Below are positions 37,039 through 45,303 of a stretch of DNA of 57,918 nucleotides, one piece after another. Source of the DNA: Bacillus manliponensis (lineage in GTDB: Bacteria; Bacillota; Bacilli; Bacillales; Bacillaceae_G); NCBI RefSeq assembly GCF_000712595.1, contig NZ_JOTN01000023.1:1-57918 (forward strand), in the 5' to 3' direction. The number at the start of each line of letters is the position of its first letter. Within the stretch, counting starts at the first letter, position 1. Position numbers and translations under genes: made by a program. Under the pieces are notes generated by a model. It saw nothing but the letters and a program-made list of their open reading frames with translations, had not been told where the DNA came from and did not search any database.

Positions 37039-37067
37039 ATGGTATCACAAGCAAAAAAAACCGTCAA
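37039..37067 (-). promoter_or_regulatory. Promoter of rpoB-rpoC
   Basis: Minus strand: TTGACG (37062-37067), 17-base spacer, TACCAT (37039-37044). The -35 hexamer includes the rsmC stop codon. The leader from about 37030 to 36785 is A/T-rich with a small TGCAC/GTGCA hairpin near its end; I see no known leader class in it. Confidence 0.75.
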
Positions 37068-37663
37068 CGTTTTTTTGATTTTATGATATAATATCCTTTT
37101 TTCTTTTCTACCACTTCAACCTCTGAGAATACTTCTTCTAATTTCTTCATCGCTGACGGCGCACCTTGCTTTTTCTGAATCACAATCCAAAGCTCACCAT
37201 CAGGTAAAAGATGATCATATGCCTTCTCCAAAATATCATGAACAACTTGTTTCCCAGCACGAATTGGCGGATTTGATAAAATCGCCGCATACTGCCCCTC
37301 CACTTGTTCATATACGTTACTTTGATAAATACGAACGTTACTTACACCGTTGTTACCAGCGTTTTCTTTCGCAAGGCCGAGTGCTCTTTCGTTCACATCA
37401 ATCATATGAATCATACGTTTTTGATATTCTTTCGCAAGCGATAAACCAATTGGTCCGTATCCACAACCAACATCTAATAGATTACCTTCGACATCCGGAG
37501 GAGTGAACGATTCAATTAAAACACGCGAACCAAAATCCACTTCACTTTTAGAAAATACACCGTAATCAGATAAAAAAACAAAACGATGTCCCTTTAAAGT
37601 AAACTCAATTTTTTTACGGTCACTTTTACTAGAAGGATTGTTAGAAAAATAATGGTCTGCCAT
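37064..37663 (-). CDS. rsmC: Class I SAM-dependent methyltransferase, RsmC-like (YbxB)
   Basis: A 199-residue methyltransferase with SAM-binding motif LLDVGCGYGPIG and the substrate-amine motif SNPPIRAG, typical of RsmC/RlmG enzymes that methylate rRNA guanine N2. The single-domain length matches Gram-positive YbxB. In B. subtilis it lies at the same place between rplL and rpoB. AGAGGTGG precedes the ATG. The exact rRNA target is inferred from family. Confidence 0.88.
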   Translation of the reverse strand: MADHYFSNNPSSKSDRKKIEFTLKGHRFVFLSDYGVFSKSEVDFGSRVLIESFTPPDVEGNLLDVGCGYGPIGLSLAKEYQKRMIHMIDVNERALGLAKENAGNNGVSNVRIYQSNVYEQVEGQYAAILSNPPIRAGKQVVHDILEKAYDHLLPDGELWIVIQKKQGAPSAMKKLEEVFSEVEVVEKKKGYYIIKSKKR

Positions 37664-37683
37664 ATGGCCACCTCTTTCTAGTT

Positions 37684-37716
37684 AAAAAAAAAGCTCGCAT
37701 GAGTGCGAGCTTTTTT
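37684..37716 (-). terminator. Terminator of rplJ-rplL
   Basis: Minus strand: AAAAAAGCTCGCA, a CTCA loop, TGCGAGCTTTTTTTTT, shortly after the rplL stop. It separates rplJL from rsmC. Confidence 0.92.
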
Positions 37717-37726
37717 AATAACGAAA

Positions 37727-38089
37727 TTACTTAACTTCTACAGAAGCTCCAACTTCTTCAAGTTTAGCTTTGATTTCTTCAGCTTCTTCTTTAGAAACAG
37801 CTTCTTTAACAGCTTTTGGAGTGTTGTCAGCTACTTCTTTAGCTTCTTTTAAGCCAAGACCAGTGATTTCACGAACCACTTTGATAACTTTGATTTTTTG
37901 AGCGCCTGCATCAGCAAGTACTACATCAAATTCAGTTTTCTCAGCAGCAGCTTCACCAGCAGCGCCACCCATTACAGCTACAGGAGCAGCAGCAGTTACG
38001 CCGAACTCTTCCTCGATAGCTTTTACTAAGTCGTTAAGTTCTAAAACAGTCATAGATTTAACTGCTTCAATGATTTGTTCTTTAGTCAT
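37727..38089 (-). CDS. rplL: 50S ribosomal protein L7/L12 (bL12)
   Basis: A 120-residue acidic stalk protein. The N-terminal dimerisation helices are followed by an Ala/Gly-rich hinge (about 34-50) and the C-terminal factor-binding domain ([20 protein letters not shown]). It follows rplJ in the usual order. Confidence 0.98.
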   Translation of the reverse strand: MTKEQIIEAVKSMTVLELNDLVKAIEEEFGVTAAAPVAVMGGAAGEAAAEKTEFDVVLADAGAQKIKVIKVVREITGLGLKEAKEVADNTPKAVKEAVSKEEAEEIKAKLEEVGASVEVK

Positions 38090-38156
38090 TGTAAATATCC
38101 TCCCTTAGATAGGTTTGTATTGTTTTATTGATAACGTATAATTATCTTTTAAAAAA

Positions 38157-38657
38157 TTAAGCGCCTTGCTCTTCTTTTTGATCTGCAACTGCTTTAGTAG
38201 CAAGTGCAAGATTGCGGATTGGAGCTTGAAGAACGCTAAGAAGCATAGAAAGTAATCCTTCACGAGATGGAAGAGTAGCGATTGCTTTAACCTCAGCCTC
38301 TGTTACGATTTTACCTTCAATTACACCAGCTTTAATTTCTAAAGCTTCGTGTTCTTTAGCGAAGTCGTTTAATACTTTCGCAGGAGCTACTACGTCTTCA
38401 TTACTGAATGCGATAGCGTTTGGTCCTGTTAAGAATTCGTTTAACTCGCTCATTTCAGCAGTTTCAGCAGCACGACGAGTTAAAGAGTTTTTGTAAACTT
38501 TGAACTCAACGCCAGCCTCACGTAATGTTTTACGTAATTCTGTTACTTCTGATACTGTTAAACCACGGTAGTCAACAACGATTGTAGATTTACTTTCGCG
38601 AAGTTTATCAGCGATTTCAGTTACAACGTGTTGTTTTGCCTCGATTGCTTTGCTCAT
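38157..38657 (-). CDS. rplJ: 50S ribosomal protein L10 (uL10)
   Basis: A 166-residue stalk base protein ([40 protein letters not shown]) that anchors L12 dimers through its C-terminal helix. The ATG at 38657 follows AGGAGG. It is preceded by an L10 leader and an attenuator hairpin. Confidence 0.98.
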   Translation of the reverse strand: MSKAIEAKQHVVTEIADKLRESKSTIVVDYRGLTVSEVTELRKTLREAGVEFKVYKNSLTRRAAETAEMSELNEFLTGPNAIAFSNEDVVAPAKVLNDFAKEHEALEIKAGVIEGKIVTEAEVKAIATLPSREGLLSMLLSVLQAPIRNLALATKAVADQKEEQGA

Positions 38658-38706
38658 GTTATTACACCTCCTGTAGATTATATAGAAGATGTACCGAAAG
38701 TGCACT

Positions 38707-38741
38707 AAAAAACCTCCATGCCCAAGTGTAGACATGGAGGC
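38707..38741 (-). terminator. Attenuator in the rplJ leader
   Basis: Minus strand: CCTCCATG, a 12-base loop, CATGGAGG, then TTTTTT, lying between the L10-binding element and rplJ. It looks like an intrinsic terminator that L10 (or L10-L12) binding would favour. Confidence 0.8.
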
Positions 38742-38771
38742 ATATAGTCACAGAAATATTCCGTTCATATA

Positions 38772-38816
38772 TTCACACCTCGGTAGGAAATTAAGCCTTA
38801 ACGGCACCTACTGTCT
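38772..38816 (-). promoter_or_regulatory. L10 leader (autoregulatory RNA element)
   Basis: The leader contains the conserved pattern AGACAGTAGGTGCC, TTAAGGCTTAAT, CCTACCGAGGTG, which folds into the kink-turn-like L10-binding structure known in front of rplJ in bacteria. It lies between the promoter and the attenuator, so repression probably works through termination. Confidence 0.88.
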
Positions 38817-38848
38817 ACGGTACACTATTAAAATTCACAACATAAATG

Positions 38849-38877
38849 ATTATATTAAAACTTCTTTATGAAGTCAA
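38849..38877 (-). promoter_or_regulatory. Promoter of rplJ-rplL
   Basis: Minus strand: TTGACT (38872-38877), 17-base spacer, perfect TATAAT (38849-38854), immediately after the rplA stop. Confidence 0.92.
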
Positions 38878-38887
38878 CTTCCAATTT

Positions 38888-39580
38888 TTACGCGATTGTT
38901 GAAACTTCAACACGTACGCCAGGTCCCATTGTAGAAGCAACTGTTACGTTCTTCATGTAAGTACCTTTTGCAGCAGCTGGCTTAGCTTTTTGAAGCGTGT
39001 CAGCGATTGTTTGTAAGTTTTCAACTAATTTTGCATCTTCGAAAGATACTTTACCGATTGGAACGTGGATGTTACCAGATTTATCAACGCGGTATTCTAC
39101 TTTACCAGCTTTGATTTCGTTAACAGCCTTTGTTACGTCGAAAGTAACTGTTCCAGTTTTAGGGTTTGGCATTAAACCTTTTGGTCCTAATACGCGACCA
39201 AGTTTACCAACTTCACCCATCATGTCTGGAGTTGCTACTACTACGTCAAAGTCGAACCAACCTTGTTGGATTTTGTTGATGTAGTCTGCATCGCCTACGA
39301 AGTCAGCGCCAGCAGCTTCTGCTTCTTTCGCTTTCTCACCTTTAGCGAATACTAATACACGTTGTACTTTACCAGTACCGTGTGGAAGAACTACTGCACC
39401 ACGAATTTGTTGGTCAGCTTTCTTCGGGTCTACACCTAAACGGAATGCAACTTCTACAGTCGCATCAAATTTAGCTGTATTTGTTTTTTTTACTAATTCT
39501 ACTGCCTCTGTTGCAGAGTAAGCAGTTGCACGATCAACAAGCTTTGCAGCTTCTACGTACTTTTTACCTCTTTTAGCCAT
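38888..39580 (-). CDS. rplA: 50S ribosomal protein L1 (uL1)
   Basis: A 230-residue L1-stalk protein that helps release tRNA from the E site ([31 protein letters not shown] in domain II). L1 is the known repressor of the L11-L1 operon in enterobacteria. A copy of an L1-stalk-like RNA element lies just before its ribosome binding site. Confidence 0.98.
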   Translation of the reverse strand: MAKRGKKYVEAAKLVDRATAYSATEAVELVKKTNTAKFDATVEVAFRLGVDPKKADQQIRGAVVLPHGTGKVQRVLVFAKGEKAKEAEAAGADFVGDADYINKIQQGWFDFDVVVATPDMMGEVGKLGRVLGPKGLMPNPKTGTVTFDVTKAVNEIKAGKVEYRVDKSGNIHVPIGKVSFEDAKLVENLQTIADTLQKAKPAAAKGTYMKNVTVASTMGPGVRVEVSTIA

Positions 39581-39594
39581 TTCATTTCCTCCTC

Positions 39595-39623
39595 GATGTG
39601 GTTTTAGCGGAATAACCTCCCAC
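39595..39623 (-). promoter_or_regulatory. L1-binding-like RNA element before rplA
   Basis: Read on the minus strand, GTGGGAGG, a short variable stretch (TTATTCCGCTAA), AACCACATC, directly followed by the rplA ribosome binding site. The two conserved strands resemble GGTGGGAGGC and AATACCACCC of the 23S rRNA L1 stalk, so the element probably lets excess L1 block translation of rplA. A similar copy precedes rplK. Confidence 0.65.
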
Positions 39624-39701
39624 GTTTACGCGTTCATTTTGGTACGACCGAGGGCGCGCGCAACCCTTTTATTTAAAAAACGACAATCATTTACGATAAT
39701 A

Positions 39702-39736
39702 AAGGTTGCGAATTGGAATTCCAGACCCGCAACCTT
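39702..39736 (-). terminator. Hairpin between rplK and rplA
   Basis: A perfect 9-bp stem (AAGGTTGCG/CGCAACCTT) with a GGAATTCC palindrome in its loop lies 19 bases after rplK. The following U-run is poor, so it may be a partial terminator that tunes rplA relative to rplK, or a processing site. Confidence 0.5.
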
Positions 39737-39754
39737 CCTTAAAAACAAATCGAA

Positions 39755-40180
39755 TTAGTCTTCGATTACGATTCCCATGCTGCGTGCAGTACCTTCAACC
39801 ATGCGCATTGCAGCTTCTACGCTAGCAGCGTTTAGGTCAGGCATTTTAGTTTCAGCGATTTCGCGAACTTTATCACGCTTTACAGTTGCCACTTTATTAC
39901 GGTTTGGTTCACCAGAACCAGACTCGATACCAGCTACTTTCTTAAGAAGAACAGCAGCAGGAGGAGTTTTAGTAATGAAAGTGAATGAACGGTCTTCGAA
40001 TACCGTAATTTCAACAGGAATGATTAGACCAGCTTGGTCTGCTGTACGAGCGTTGAACTCTTTACAGAAGCCCATGATGTTAACACCCGCTTGTCCTAAT
40101 GCTGGACCAACTGGTGGAGCTGGGTTAGCTTTACCTGCAGGAATTTGAAGTTTTACCATTTTAATTACCTTTTTAGCCAC
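39755..40180 (-). CDS. rplK: 50S ribosomal protein L11 (uL11)
   Basis: A 141-residue GTPase-centre protein also needed for RelA activation by uncharged t[23 protein letters not shown] is diagnostic. I use the GTG at 40180 ([11 protein letters not shown]), eight bases after AAGGAGG; the GTG at 40189 is too close to that site. Confidence 0.97.
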
Positions 40181-40203
40181 GAGACACACCTCCTTAAGTC
40201 CGT

Positions 40204-40238
40204 GATGTGGTCAATTGGGCAGTGATTTGCCCTCCCAC
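40204..40238 (-). promoter_or_regulatory. L1-binding-like RNA element before rplK
   Basis: Minus strand: GTGGGAGG, then a small GGGCA/TGCCC hairpin, ATTGACCACATC, ending just before the rplK ribosome binding site. It has the same two conserved strands as the element before rplA and again resembles the L1 stalk of 23S rRNA. It is the expected place for L1 feedback on the rplK-rplA unit. Confidence 0.65.
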
Positions 40239-40265
40239 TTTACTTCTACCACTAGTAGAAGCTTT

Positions 40266-40294
40266 CAAAAAACGTCTCCGTTATCGAAGACGTA
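40266..40294 (-). terminator. Terminator of nusG
   Basis: Minus strand: ACGTCT, a 10-base loop with two inner C-G pairs, AGACGT, followed by TTTTTT. Between it and rplK there is another 7-bp hairpin CTTCTAC/GTAGAAG (about 40244-40262) of unknown role. Confidence 0.8.
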
Positions 40295-40343
40295 TTGACC
40301 TTAAAGATATTATCACTTTTTACAATTCATTTCAAGTTTCATT

Positions 40344-40877
40344 TTATAATTTTTCAATTTGGTGGAAGTCCAATTCAACTGGAGTTTCACGACCAAACAT
40401 ATCAACAAGAACTCGAACCTTTTGTTTTTCTGTATCAATTTCTTCAATTGCACCAGTGTAATTCGCGAATGGACCTTCATTTACACGTACTGTTTCATGA
40501 AGCTCGAAATCGAAATCAACCACTTCATTATCCATTCCCATATGCTTAAGAATGGAAACAACTTCCTCTTCTAATAAAGGAGATGGCTTTGAACCAGAAC
40601 CTGAAGAACCAACGAAACCTGTTACACCTGGTGTATTACGAACAACATACCACGAATCATCAGTCATAACTAATTCTACTAACACGTAACCTGGGAATAC
40701 TTTTCGCTTCGTCAGCTTTTCTTTCCCATTTTTCATTTCTACTTCTACTTCTTCCGGTACAATAACACGGAAGATTTTATCTTGCATACCCATCGATTCT
40801 ACACGTTTCTCTAGGTTCGTTTTTACTTTGTTCTCATATCCAGAATAAGTATGGACAACATACCAGCGTTTTTCCAT
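40344..40877 (-). CDS. nusG: Transcription termination/antitermination factor NusG
   Basis: The 177-residue protein has an NGN domain (KRWYVVHTYSGYENKVKTNL) and a C-terminal KOW domain (VNEGPFANYTGAIEEID). It binds RNA polymerase and, through S10, the ribosome; in B. subtilis it also promotes pausing. The start MEKRWYVVHT is the family start, yet the only good Shine-Dalgarno is about 23 bases away with a hairpin between. Confidence 0.97.
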   Translation of the reverse strand: MEKRWYVVHTYSGYENKVKTNLEKRVESMGMQDKIFRVIVPEEVEVEMKNGKEKLTKRKVFPGYVLVELVMTDDSWYVVRNTPGVTGFVGSSGSGSKPSPLLEEEVVSILKHMGMDNEVVDFDFELHETVRVNEGPFANYTGAIEEIDTEKQKVRVLVDMFGRETPVELDFHQIEKL

Positions 40878-40884
40878 TATTTTT

Positions 40885-40908
40885 AGGACGAGTGTCCTTT
40901 CCCTCCCT
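40885..40908 (-). promoter_or_regulatory. nusG ribosome binding site with intervening hairpin
   Basis: AGGGAGGG (40901-40908) is 23 bases from the nusG ATG. Between them AGGAC, loop ACTC, GTCCT (40885-40898) forms a 5-bp hairpin. Folding it would bring the site to about nine bases from the start codon. The bases next to the ATG (TAAAAATA) contain no alternative site and no in-frame ATG, GTG or TTG. Confidence 0.6.
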
Positions 40909-40932
40909 GACGTACATTTTTTTGTGCAAATG

Positions 40933-40957
40933 AAAAAACCCGTTCACCGGGCTTTTA
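40933..40957 (-). terminator. Terminator or attenuator between secE and nusG
   Basis: Minus strand: AAAAGCCCG, a short loop, CGGG, TTTTTT. It is a compact intrinsic terminator 43 bases after secE. secE and nusG are usually co-transcribed, so it may act partially, or nusG may have a separate start not obvious here. Confidence 0.65.
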
Positions 40958-40999
40958 CACAGTTCGTATAGATAACATTATATCATGTATAAGTGCTTC

Positions 41000-41179
41000 T
41001 TATTCAAGAATTAACCGAATTAAAGAAGAAATACCCATATCTACTATTGCAAAGAAAATTGCAAAGAAAACAACTGTTGCGATTACAGTAACTGTAGAAC
41101 GAAGTAATTCATCTTTTTTAGGCCAACTCACTTTTTTCATTTCGCGACCTACATCGCCAAAAAAGTTCGTCAAACGCAT
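41000..41179 (-). CDS. secE: Preprotein translocase subunit SecE
   Basis: This 59-residue gene was read by hand. The product has an amphipathic N-terminal helix with the conserved EMKKVSWPKKDEL and a single C-terminal membrane segment, the short Gram-positive form. It clamps SecY, encoded elsewhere in the window. GGAGG lies upstream of the ATG at 41179. It sits between rpmG and nusG. Confidence 0.97.
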   Translation of the reverse strand: MRLTNFFGDVGREMKKVSWPKKDELLRSTVTVIATVVFFAIFFAIVDMGISSLIRLILE

Positions 41180-41211
41180 CTATGGGACCTCCAGTGCATC
41201 ATTTCGATTTT

Positions 41212-41358
41212 TTATTTTGTTTCTCTATGAATCGAATGCATATTGCATGTCTTACAAAACTTCTTTATCTCAAGTCGCTCTAATGAGCTTGTATCCTTCA
41301 TAGTCGAGTAATTACGATTATTACACTTTTCACATGCGAGTACTACTTTTTTTCTCAA
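41212..41358 (-). CDS. rpmG: 50S ribosomal protein L33 (bL33)
   Basis: This 48-residue gene was read by hand: [18 protein letters not shown] at the start and [16 protein letters not shown] at the end. Two CxxC pairs mark a zinc-binding paralogue, one of several L33 genes usual in bacilli. It starts at TTG (41358) with AAGGTTGG upstream. It is first in the rpmG-secE unit. Confidence 0.93.
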   Translation of the reverse strand: MRKKVVLACEKCNNRNYSTMKDTSSLERLEIKKFCKTCNMHSIHRETK

Positions 41359-41394
41359 TTTGTTACACCAACCTTGTAACATTATGTCTTTAAA

Positions 41395-41424
41395 AATGTA
41401 TCATACAATAAAAGACAATGTCAA
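41395..41424 (-). promoter_or_regulatory. Promoter of rpmG-secE-nusG
   Basis: Minus strand: perfect TTGACA (41419-41424), 18-base spacer, TACATT (41395-41400), downstream of the sigH terminator. Confidence 0.75.
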
Positions 41425-41470
41425 TGACATGCCTTGTGTATCCTCACAAATGAAAGCTATATTTATTTGA

Positions 41471-41511
41471 TAAAAAAACATCACTGTAAACGACTTAACG
41501 TTTCAGTGATG
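41471..41511 (-). terminator. Terminator of sigH
   Basis: Minus strand: CATCACTG and AACG pair with CGTT and CAGTGATG around a TTAAGT loop, then seven T residues. The sigH stop codon lies within the hairpin. Confidence 0.88.
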
Positions 41512-42169
41512 ACGAATTAACAGCTGTACTTTCTCTCATTTCCATATATCTCTCCAACTTCCGCTTTACACGCTGAAGGGCATTATCAATTGATTTCACA
41601 TGTCGATTTAATTGCTCAGAAATCTCTTGATAAGAACGCCCGTCTAAATATAAGGAAAGAACTTTTCTTTCTAAATCGCTCAATAATTCAGATATTTTTG
41701 ATTCTATATCGATATATTCTTCCTGACTAATGATCATTTCTTCAGGATCTGTCACTTTCGACTCTGAAATCACATCTAATAGAGTTCGATCAGATTCTTC
41801 ATCATAAATTGGTTTATCCAAAGAAACATAGGAATTCAAAGGAATATGTTTTTGTCTTGTTGCAGTCTTGATTGCTGTGATGATTTGACGTGTAATACAT
41901 AATTCCGCAAAAGCTTTAAAAGACGATAGCTTGTCCTCTTTATAATCACGAATTGCTTTAAAAAGACCAATCATACCTTCTTGAATAATATCTTCGCGAT
42001 CAGCACCTACTAAAAAGTAAGATCTTGATTTCGCTCGTACAAAGTTTTTGTACTTATGAATCAAATATTCAAGGGCCTCAATGTTGCCTTGACGCACTAA
42101 CTCTACTACTTCCTCATCTTCTAACTCTCGAAATGTAACGTCACTTATGCTTACGAAGTCTGTCTCCAC
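41495..42169 (-). CDS. sigH: RNA polymerase sigma factor SigH (Spo0H)
   Basis: A 224-residue sigma-70 family factor. Region 2 holds SYFLVGADREDIIQEGMIGLFKAIRDY and region 4 holds LSDLERKVLSLYLDGRSYQEI plus a helix-turn-helix. SigH drives early stationary-phase and sporulation genes (for example spo0A). Start is GTG with GGAGGG seven bases upstream. It has its own promoter and terminator, so it is monocistronic. Confidence 0.96.
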   Translation of the reverse strand: METDFVSISDVTFRELEDEEVVELVRQGNIEALEYLIHKYKNFVRAKSRSYFLVGADREDIIQEGMIGLFKAIRDYKEDKLSSFKAFAELCITRQIITAIKTATRQKHIPLNSYVSLDKPIYDEESDRTLLDVISESKVTDPEEMIISQEEYIDIESKISELLSDLERKVLSLYLDGRSYQEISEQLNRHVKSIDNALQRVKRKLERYMEMRESTAVNSSSLKR

Positions 42170-42202
42170 TCTGATCCCTCCGACCGCTAGTTATTTAGAA
42201 AT

Positions 42203-42232
42203 ATTATACAGTAAGCACTTAAAGAGCGTCAA
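42203..42232 (-). promoter_or_regulatory. Promoter of sigH
   Basis: Minus strand: TTGACG (42227-42232), 18-base spacer, perfect TATAAT (42203-42208), directly after the rae1 stop. In B. subtilis the sigma-A promoter of sigH is repressed by AbrB; no AbrB site can be judged by eye. Confidence 0.85.
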
Positions 42233-42236
42233 TGAC

Positions 42237-42749
42237 TCAACGCTCTCCTCGCCTTAATTTTTCTAATTTTTCTGCAATATCAGGACTAAATATGGTTCGC
42301 ATAGCCGGTTGTTGTTCTTTCTTTTCCCTCGTTTTTCGGCGCACTTGTTGCTCCATTGCTTGCACTTCAAGTTCGAGCTCCCGCGCAGATTTCCGCAAGG
42401 CACCTTGACCAAAAATTGCCCACTGCTGTGTATAATCTGATGTTGCTACATAAATACGCGTATTGATATTTCTAAGCTCAATTGCCAGTTGTTCAATTTT
42501 TTCATCAGCCGTTTGATTTTTTCTTGTGAAAATGACTTCAACACGTGCCTGTTTCATCTTTTTCTCGATACCGTGGACTGAGTATGCATCAAATACAATC
42601 ATTACTCTTGTCCCTGTATACCCTTGGTAGTCTGCCATCTTATCAATGAGTAAGTCTCTAGCATCTTGCAAATTTACATCCCTTATTTTTTTAAGGTCGC
42701 TCCAAGCACCGATGATGTTATAACCATCAACAATTAACAGATCGTCCAT
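42237..42749 (-). CDS. rae1: Ribosome-dependent endoribonuclease Rae1 (YacP, NYN domain)
   Basis: A 170-residue NYN/PIN-like nuclease. LIVDGYNIIGAW carries the catalytic Asp, with further acidic residues in RVMIVFDAYSV and YVATSDYTQQ. In B. subtilis Rae1 cuts mRNAs inside the ribosomal A site in a translation-dependent way. The C-terminal part is basic. It follows rlmB by three bases, as last gene of the cys-rlmB unit. Confidence 0.9.
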   Translation of the reverse strand: MDDLLIVDGYNIIGAWSDLKKIRDVNLQDARDLLIDKMADYQGYTGTRVMIVFDAYSVHGIEKKMKQARVEVIFTRKNQTADEKIEQLAIELRNINTRIYVATSDYTQQWAIFGQGALRKSARELELEVQAMEQQVRRKTREKKEQQPAMRTIFSPDIAEKLEKLRRGER

Positions 42750-42752
42750 TTT

Positions 42753-43496
42753 CTATTTACCGATCGGATTTCGTTTTCGATATACCTCATACATTAACAA
42801 GCTAGCAGCAACAGACGCATTTAAAGATGTAACTTTTCCAACCATCGGTAAATGAATAAGGAAATCACATTTCTCTCCAATGATACGGCTCATACCCTTT
42901 CCTTCACTACCAATTACTAAACCAATTGGCATATTACCATCTAATTGACGATAATCCGTTTTCCCTTTTGCATCCGTACCAGCAATCCAAAGACCACGTT
43001 CTTTTAATTCATCAATTGTGCGCGATAGATTTGTTACACGTGCAACCGGAATATATTCAATTGCTCCAGTTGAAGCTTTCGCAACCGCCGCTGTTAAACC
43101 AACTGCTCGGCGCTTCGGAATAATAACTCCATGCGCTCCCACGGAATCTGCGGTACGCATAATAGAACCTAAATTATGAGGATCCTCAATCTCATCAAGA
43201 ATAAGGAAGAATGGATCTTCATTACGCTTTGCAGCCACCTCAAATAAATCTTCTAATTCCGCATATTGGTATGCGGCTACTTGTGCAATGACACCTTGAT
43301 GATTGCCATCAACAAGCTGATCTAACTTTTTCTTTGGCGCATGTTGTAAAATAATTTTATTTTCTTTTGCTAACGCTAGTACAATTTGTACTTGCCCTTT
43401 TGCAGCACCTTCTGCAATCCAAATTTTATTAATATCTCTTCCTGATCGTAACGCTTCAATTACAGGGTTACGACCGATAATGTATTCACTACTCAC
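42753..43496 (-). CDS. rlmB: 23S rRNA (guanosine-2'-O-)-methyltransferase RlmB-type (YacO)
   Basis: A 247-residue SpoU/TrmH-family methyltransferase with an N-terminal L30e-like substrate domain (1-75) and the trefoil-knot SAM domain. SpoU motifs are LDEIEDPHNLGSIMRTADSV, GSEGKGMSR and SLNASVAASLLMYE. The rRNA position is inferred from family. It lies one base after mrnC. Confidence 0.9.
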   Translation of the reverse strand: MSSEYIIGRNPVIEALRSGRDINKIWIAEGAAKGQVQIVLALAKENKIILQHAPKKKLDQLVDGNHQGVIAQVAAYQYAELEDLFEVAAKRNEDPFFLILDEIEDPHNLGSIMRTADSVGAHGVIIPKRRAVGLTAAVAKASTGAIEYIPVARVTNLSRTIDELKERGLWIAGTDAKGKTDYRQLDGNMPIGLVIGSEGKGMSRIIGEKCDFLIHLPMVGKVTSLNASVAASLLMYEVYRKRNPIGK

Positions 43497-43497
43497 G

Positions 43498-43899
43498 TTA
43501 TTTTCCTCCTTCCTTCTCGTCTAATAAATCAATTGCTGTAAAAACAATTTCTTCTACACGGGAATGGTTCTGTAATAAATAATGATAACCAATTAATGCC
43601 TCAAAAGCTGTACTATATCGATACGTCTGTACATCTGTATTTTTCGGAACAGTACCTGATTTCGCATTACGCCCTCTTCTTAATACTGCCTCTTCTTCTT
43701 CTGTAAAAAATGCAACCTCTAACAGATGATGGACGACTTTCGCTTGTGCTTTTGCAGAAACAAAGCTCGTCCCTAAACGATGTAACTGGTTTGGGCGCAC
43801 TGTTCCTTTTTGAAGCAGGTGATAGCGGATATATTGTTCATATACCGCATCACCCATATAAGCTAACGCTAAGCTATTTAACTGCTTTGCATCAATCAT
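43498..43899 (-). CDS. mrnC: Mini-ribonuclease III MrnC
   Basis: A 133-residue protein made only of an RNase III catalytic domain, with no double-stranded RNA-binding domain. [16 protein letters not shown] carries the signature acidic residues. In B. subtilis Mini-III matures the ends of 23S rRNA. It sits between cysS and rlmB. Confidence 0.93.
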   Translation of the reverse strand: MIDAKQLNSLALAYMGDAVYEQYIRYHLLQKGTVRPNQLHRLGTSFVSAKAQAKVVHHLLEVAFFTEEEEAVLRRGRNAKSGTVPKNTDVQTYRYSTAFEALIGYHYLLQNHSRVEEIVFTAIDLLDEKEGGK

Positions 43900-43905
43900 G
43901 TTGTT

Positions 43906-45303
43906 TTAGCCTCTTTTCCATCTCGTTCCTTGTGGTGTATCTTCTAAAATGATATTTCGCTCTTTCAATTCATCACGAATTTGATCAGATAATGCAAAGT
44001 CACGATTTTTACGAGCTTCAATACGCTTTTGAATTAGCGCTTCAATTTCTTCGTCAAGTAACTCTTCTGCACCTAATTCTAAACCTAAGATTGCAAATAG
44101 CAATTCAAACTGTTTCATATACGCTTCAATAACACGAACTGACGTATGCTGTTCTAATAAGTATTGATTTGCATGGTTCGCTAAGTTATATAATTCCGTT
44201 ACTGCATTAGCCGTATTGAAATCATCATCCATCGCTTCTTCAAAAGCAGTCTGGAATTTCTTTATTTCAGCAAGCCATTTCTCATCGTGCTCCGTTAAAT
44301 TTGTACTGCTTTCTAAACGATGCTTTAAATTACCATAAGCTGTTTTAATGCGATCTAATCCATTATTTGTGCTTTGTAGTAGCTCTTCACTAAAATTAAT
44401 TGGATGACGATAATGAACAGAAAGCATAAAGAAACGAATCAATTGCGGGTCGTACTGCTTAATCATGTCATGGACTAAAATGAAGTTCCCGAGCGACTTC
44501 GACATTTTTTCATTATCAATATTAATATATCCATTATGCATCCAGTAGTTCGCGAATGTTTTACCTGTTAGCGCTTCTGACTGCGCAATTTCATTTTCAT
44601 GGTGAGGGAATGATAAATCTTGACCACCAGCATGAATATCAATTGTATCCCCTAAATATTTACGCGCCATAGCCGAGCATTCGATATGCCAACCTGGGCG
44701 ACCTTTACCCCACGGGCTATCCCAGAAAATTTCTCCTTCTTTTGCCGCTTTCCAAAGAACAAAATCTAGTGGATCTTGCTTTTTCTCTCCAACTTCAATA
44801 CGTGCACCGTGACGTAAATCGGCAATCGGCTGATGCGATAACTTTCCATACCCTTCAAACTCTTTCGTCTTGTAGTACACATCACCTTCAGACTCATATG
44901 CGTAACCCTTATTAATTAGCTCTTCAATAAACTCGATAATAATATCCATGTTCTCTGTTACACGCGGATGAACTGTTGCGTGTTTGCAACCTAGCGCCGT
45001 TACATCTTCAAAATACGCTTTTACAAAACGGTCCGCAATCGTTGGAACATCTTCCCCTAATTCATTCGCCGCTTTAATTAACTTATCATCTACGTCTGTG
45101 AAGTTTGAAACATAATTCACATCATAGCCTCGATGTTCTAAGTAGCGACGTACTGTATCAAATACAATTGGTGGTCTTGCGTTACCAATGTGAATATAGT
45201 TATATACTGTTGGTCCGCACACATACATTTTCACTTTATTGTCTTCTAGTGGAATAAACTTTTCTTTTTGACGAGTTAGCGTATTATAAATGTGAATAGT
45301 CAT
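43906..45303 (-). CDS. cysS: Cysteinyl-tRNA synthetase
   Basis: A 465-residue class I synthetase. The HIGH-type motif is [11 protein letters not shown] and the KMSKS motif is EKMSKSLGN. Zinc ligands include the Cys in [10 protein letters not shown] and in HIECSAMA. Its start overlaps cysE by 20 bases. Expression should depend on the Cys T-box upstream of cysE. Confidence 0.98.
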   Translation of the reverse strand: MTIHIYNTLTRQKEKFIPLEDNKVKMYVCGPTVYNYIHIGNARPPIVFDTVRRYLEHRGYDVNYVSNFTDVDDKLIKAANELGEDVPTIADRFVKAYFEDVTALGCKHATVHPRVTENMDIIIEFIEELINKGYAYESEGDVYYKTKEFEGYGKLSHQPIADLRHGARIEVGEKKQDPLDFVLWKAAKEGEIFWDSPWGKGRPGWHIECSAMARKYLGDTIDIHAGGQDLSFPHHENEIAQSEALTGKTFANYWMHNGYINIDNEKMSKSLGNFILVHDMIKQYDPQLIRFFMLSVHYRHPINFSEELLQSTNNGLDRIKTAYGNLKHRLESSTNLTEHDEKWLAEIKKFQTAFEEAMDDDFNTANAVTELYNLANHANQYLLEQHTSVRVIEAYMKQFELLFAILGLELGAEELLDEEIEALIQKRIEARKNRDFALSDQIRDELKERNIILEDTPQGTRWKRG

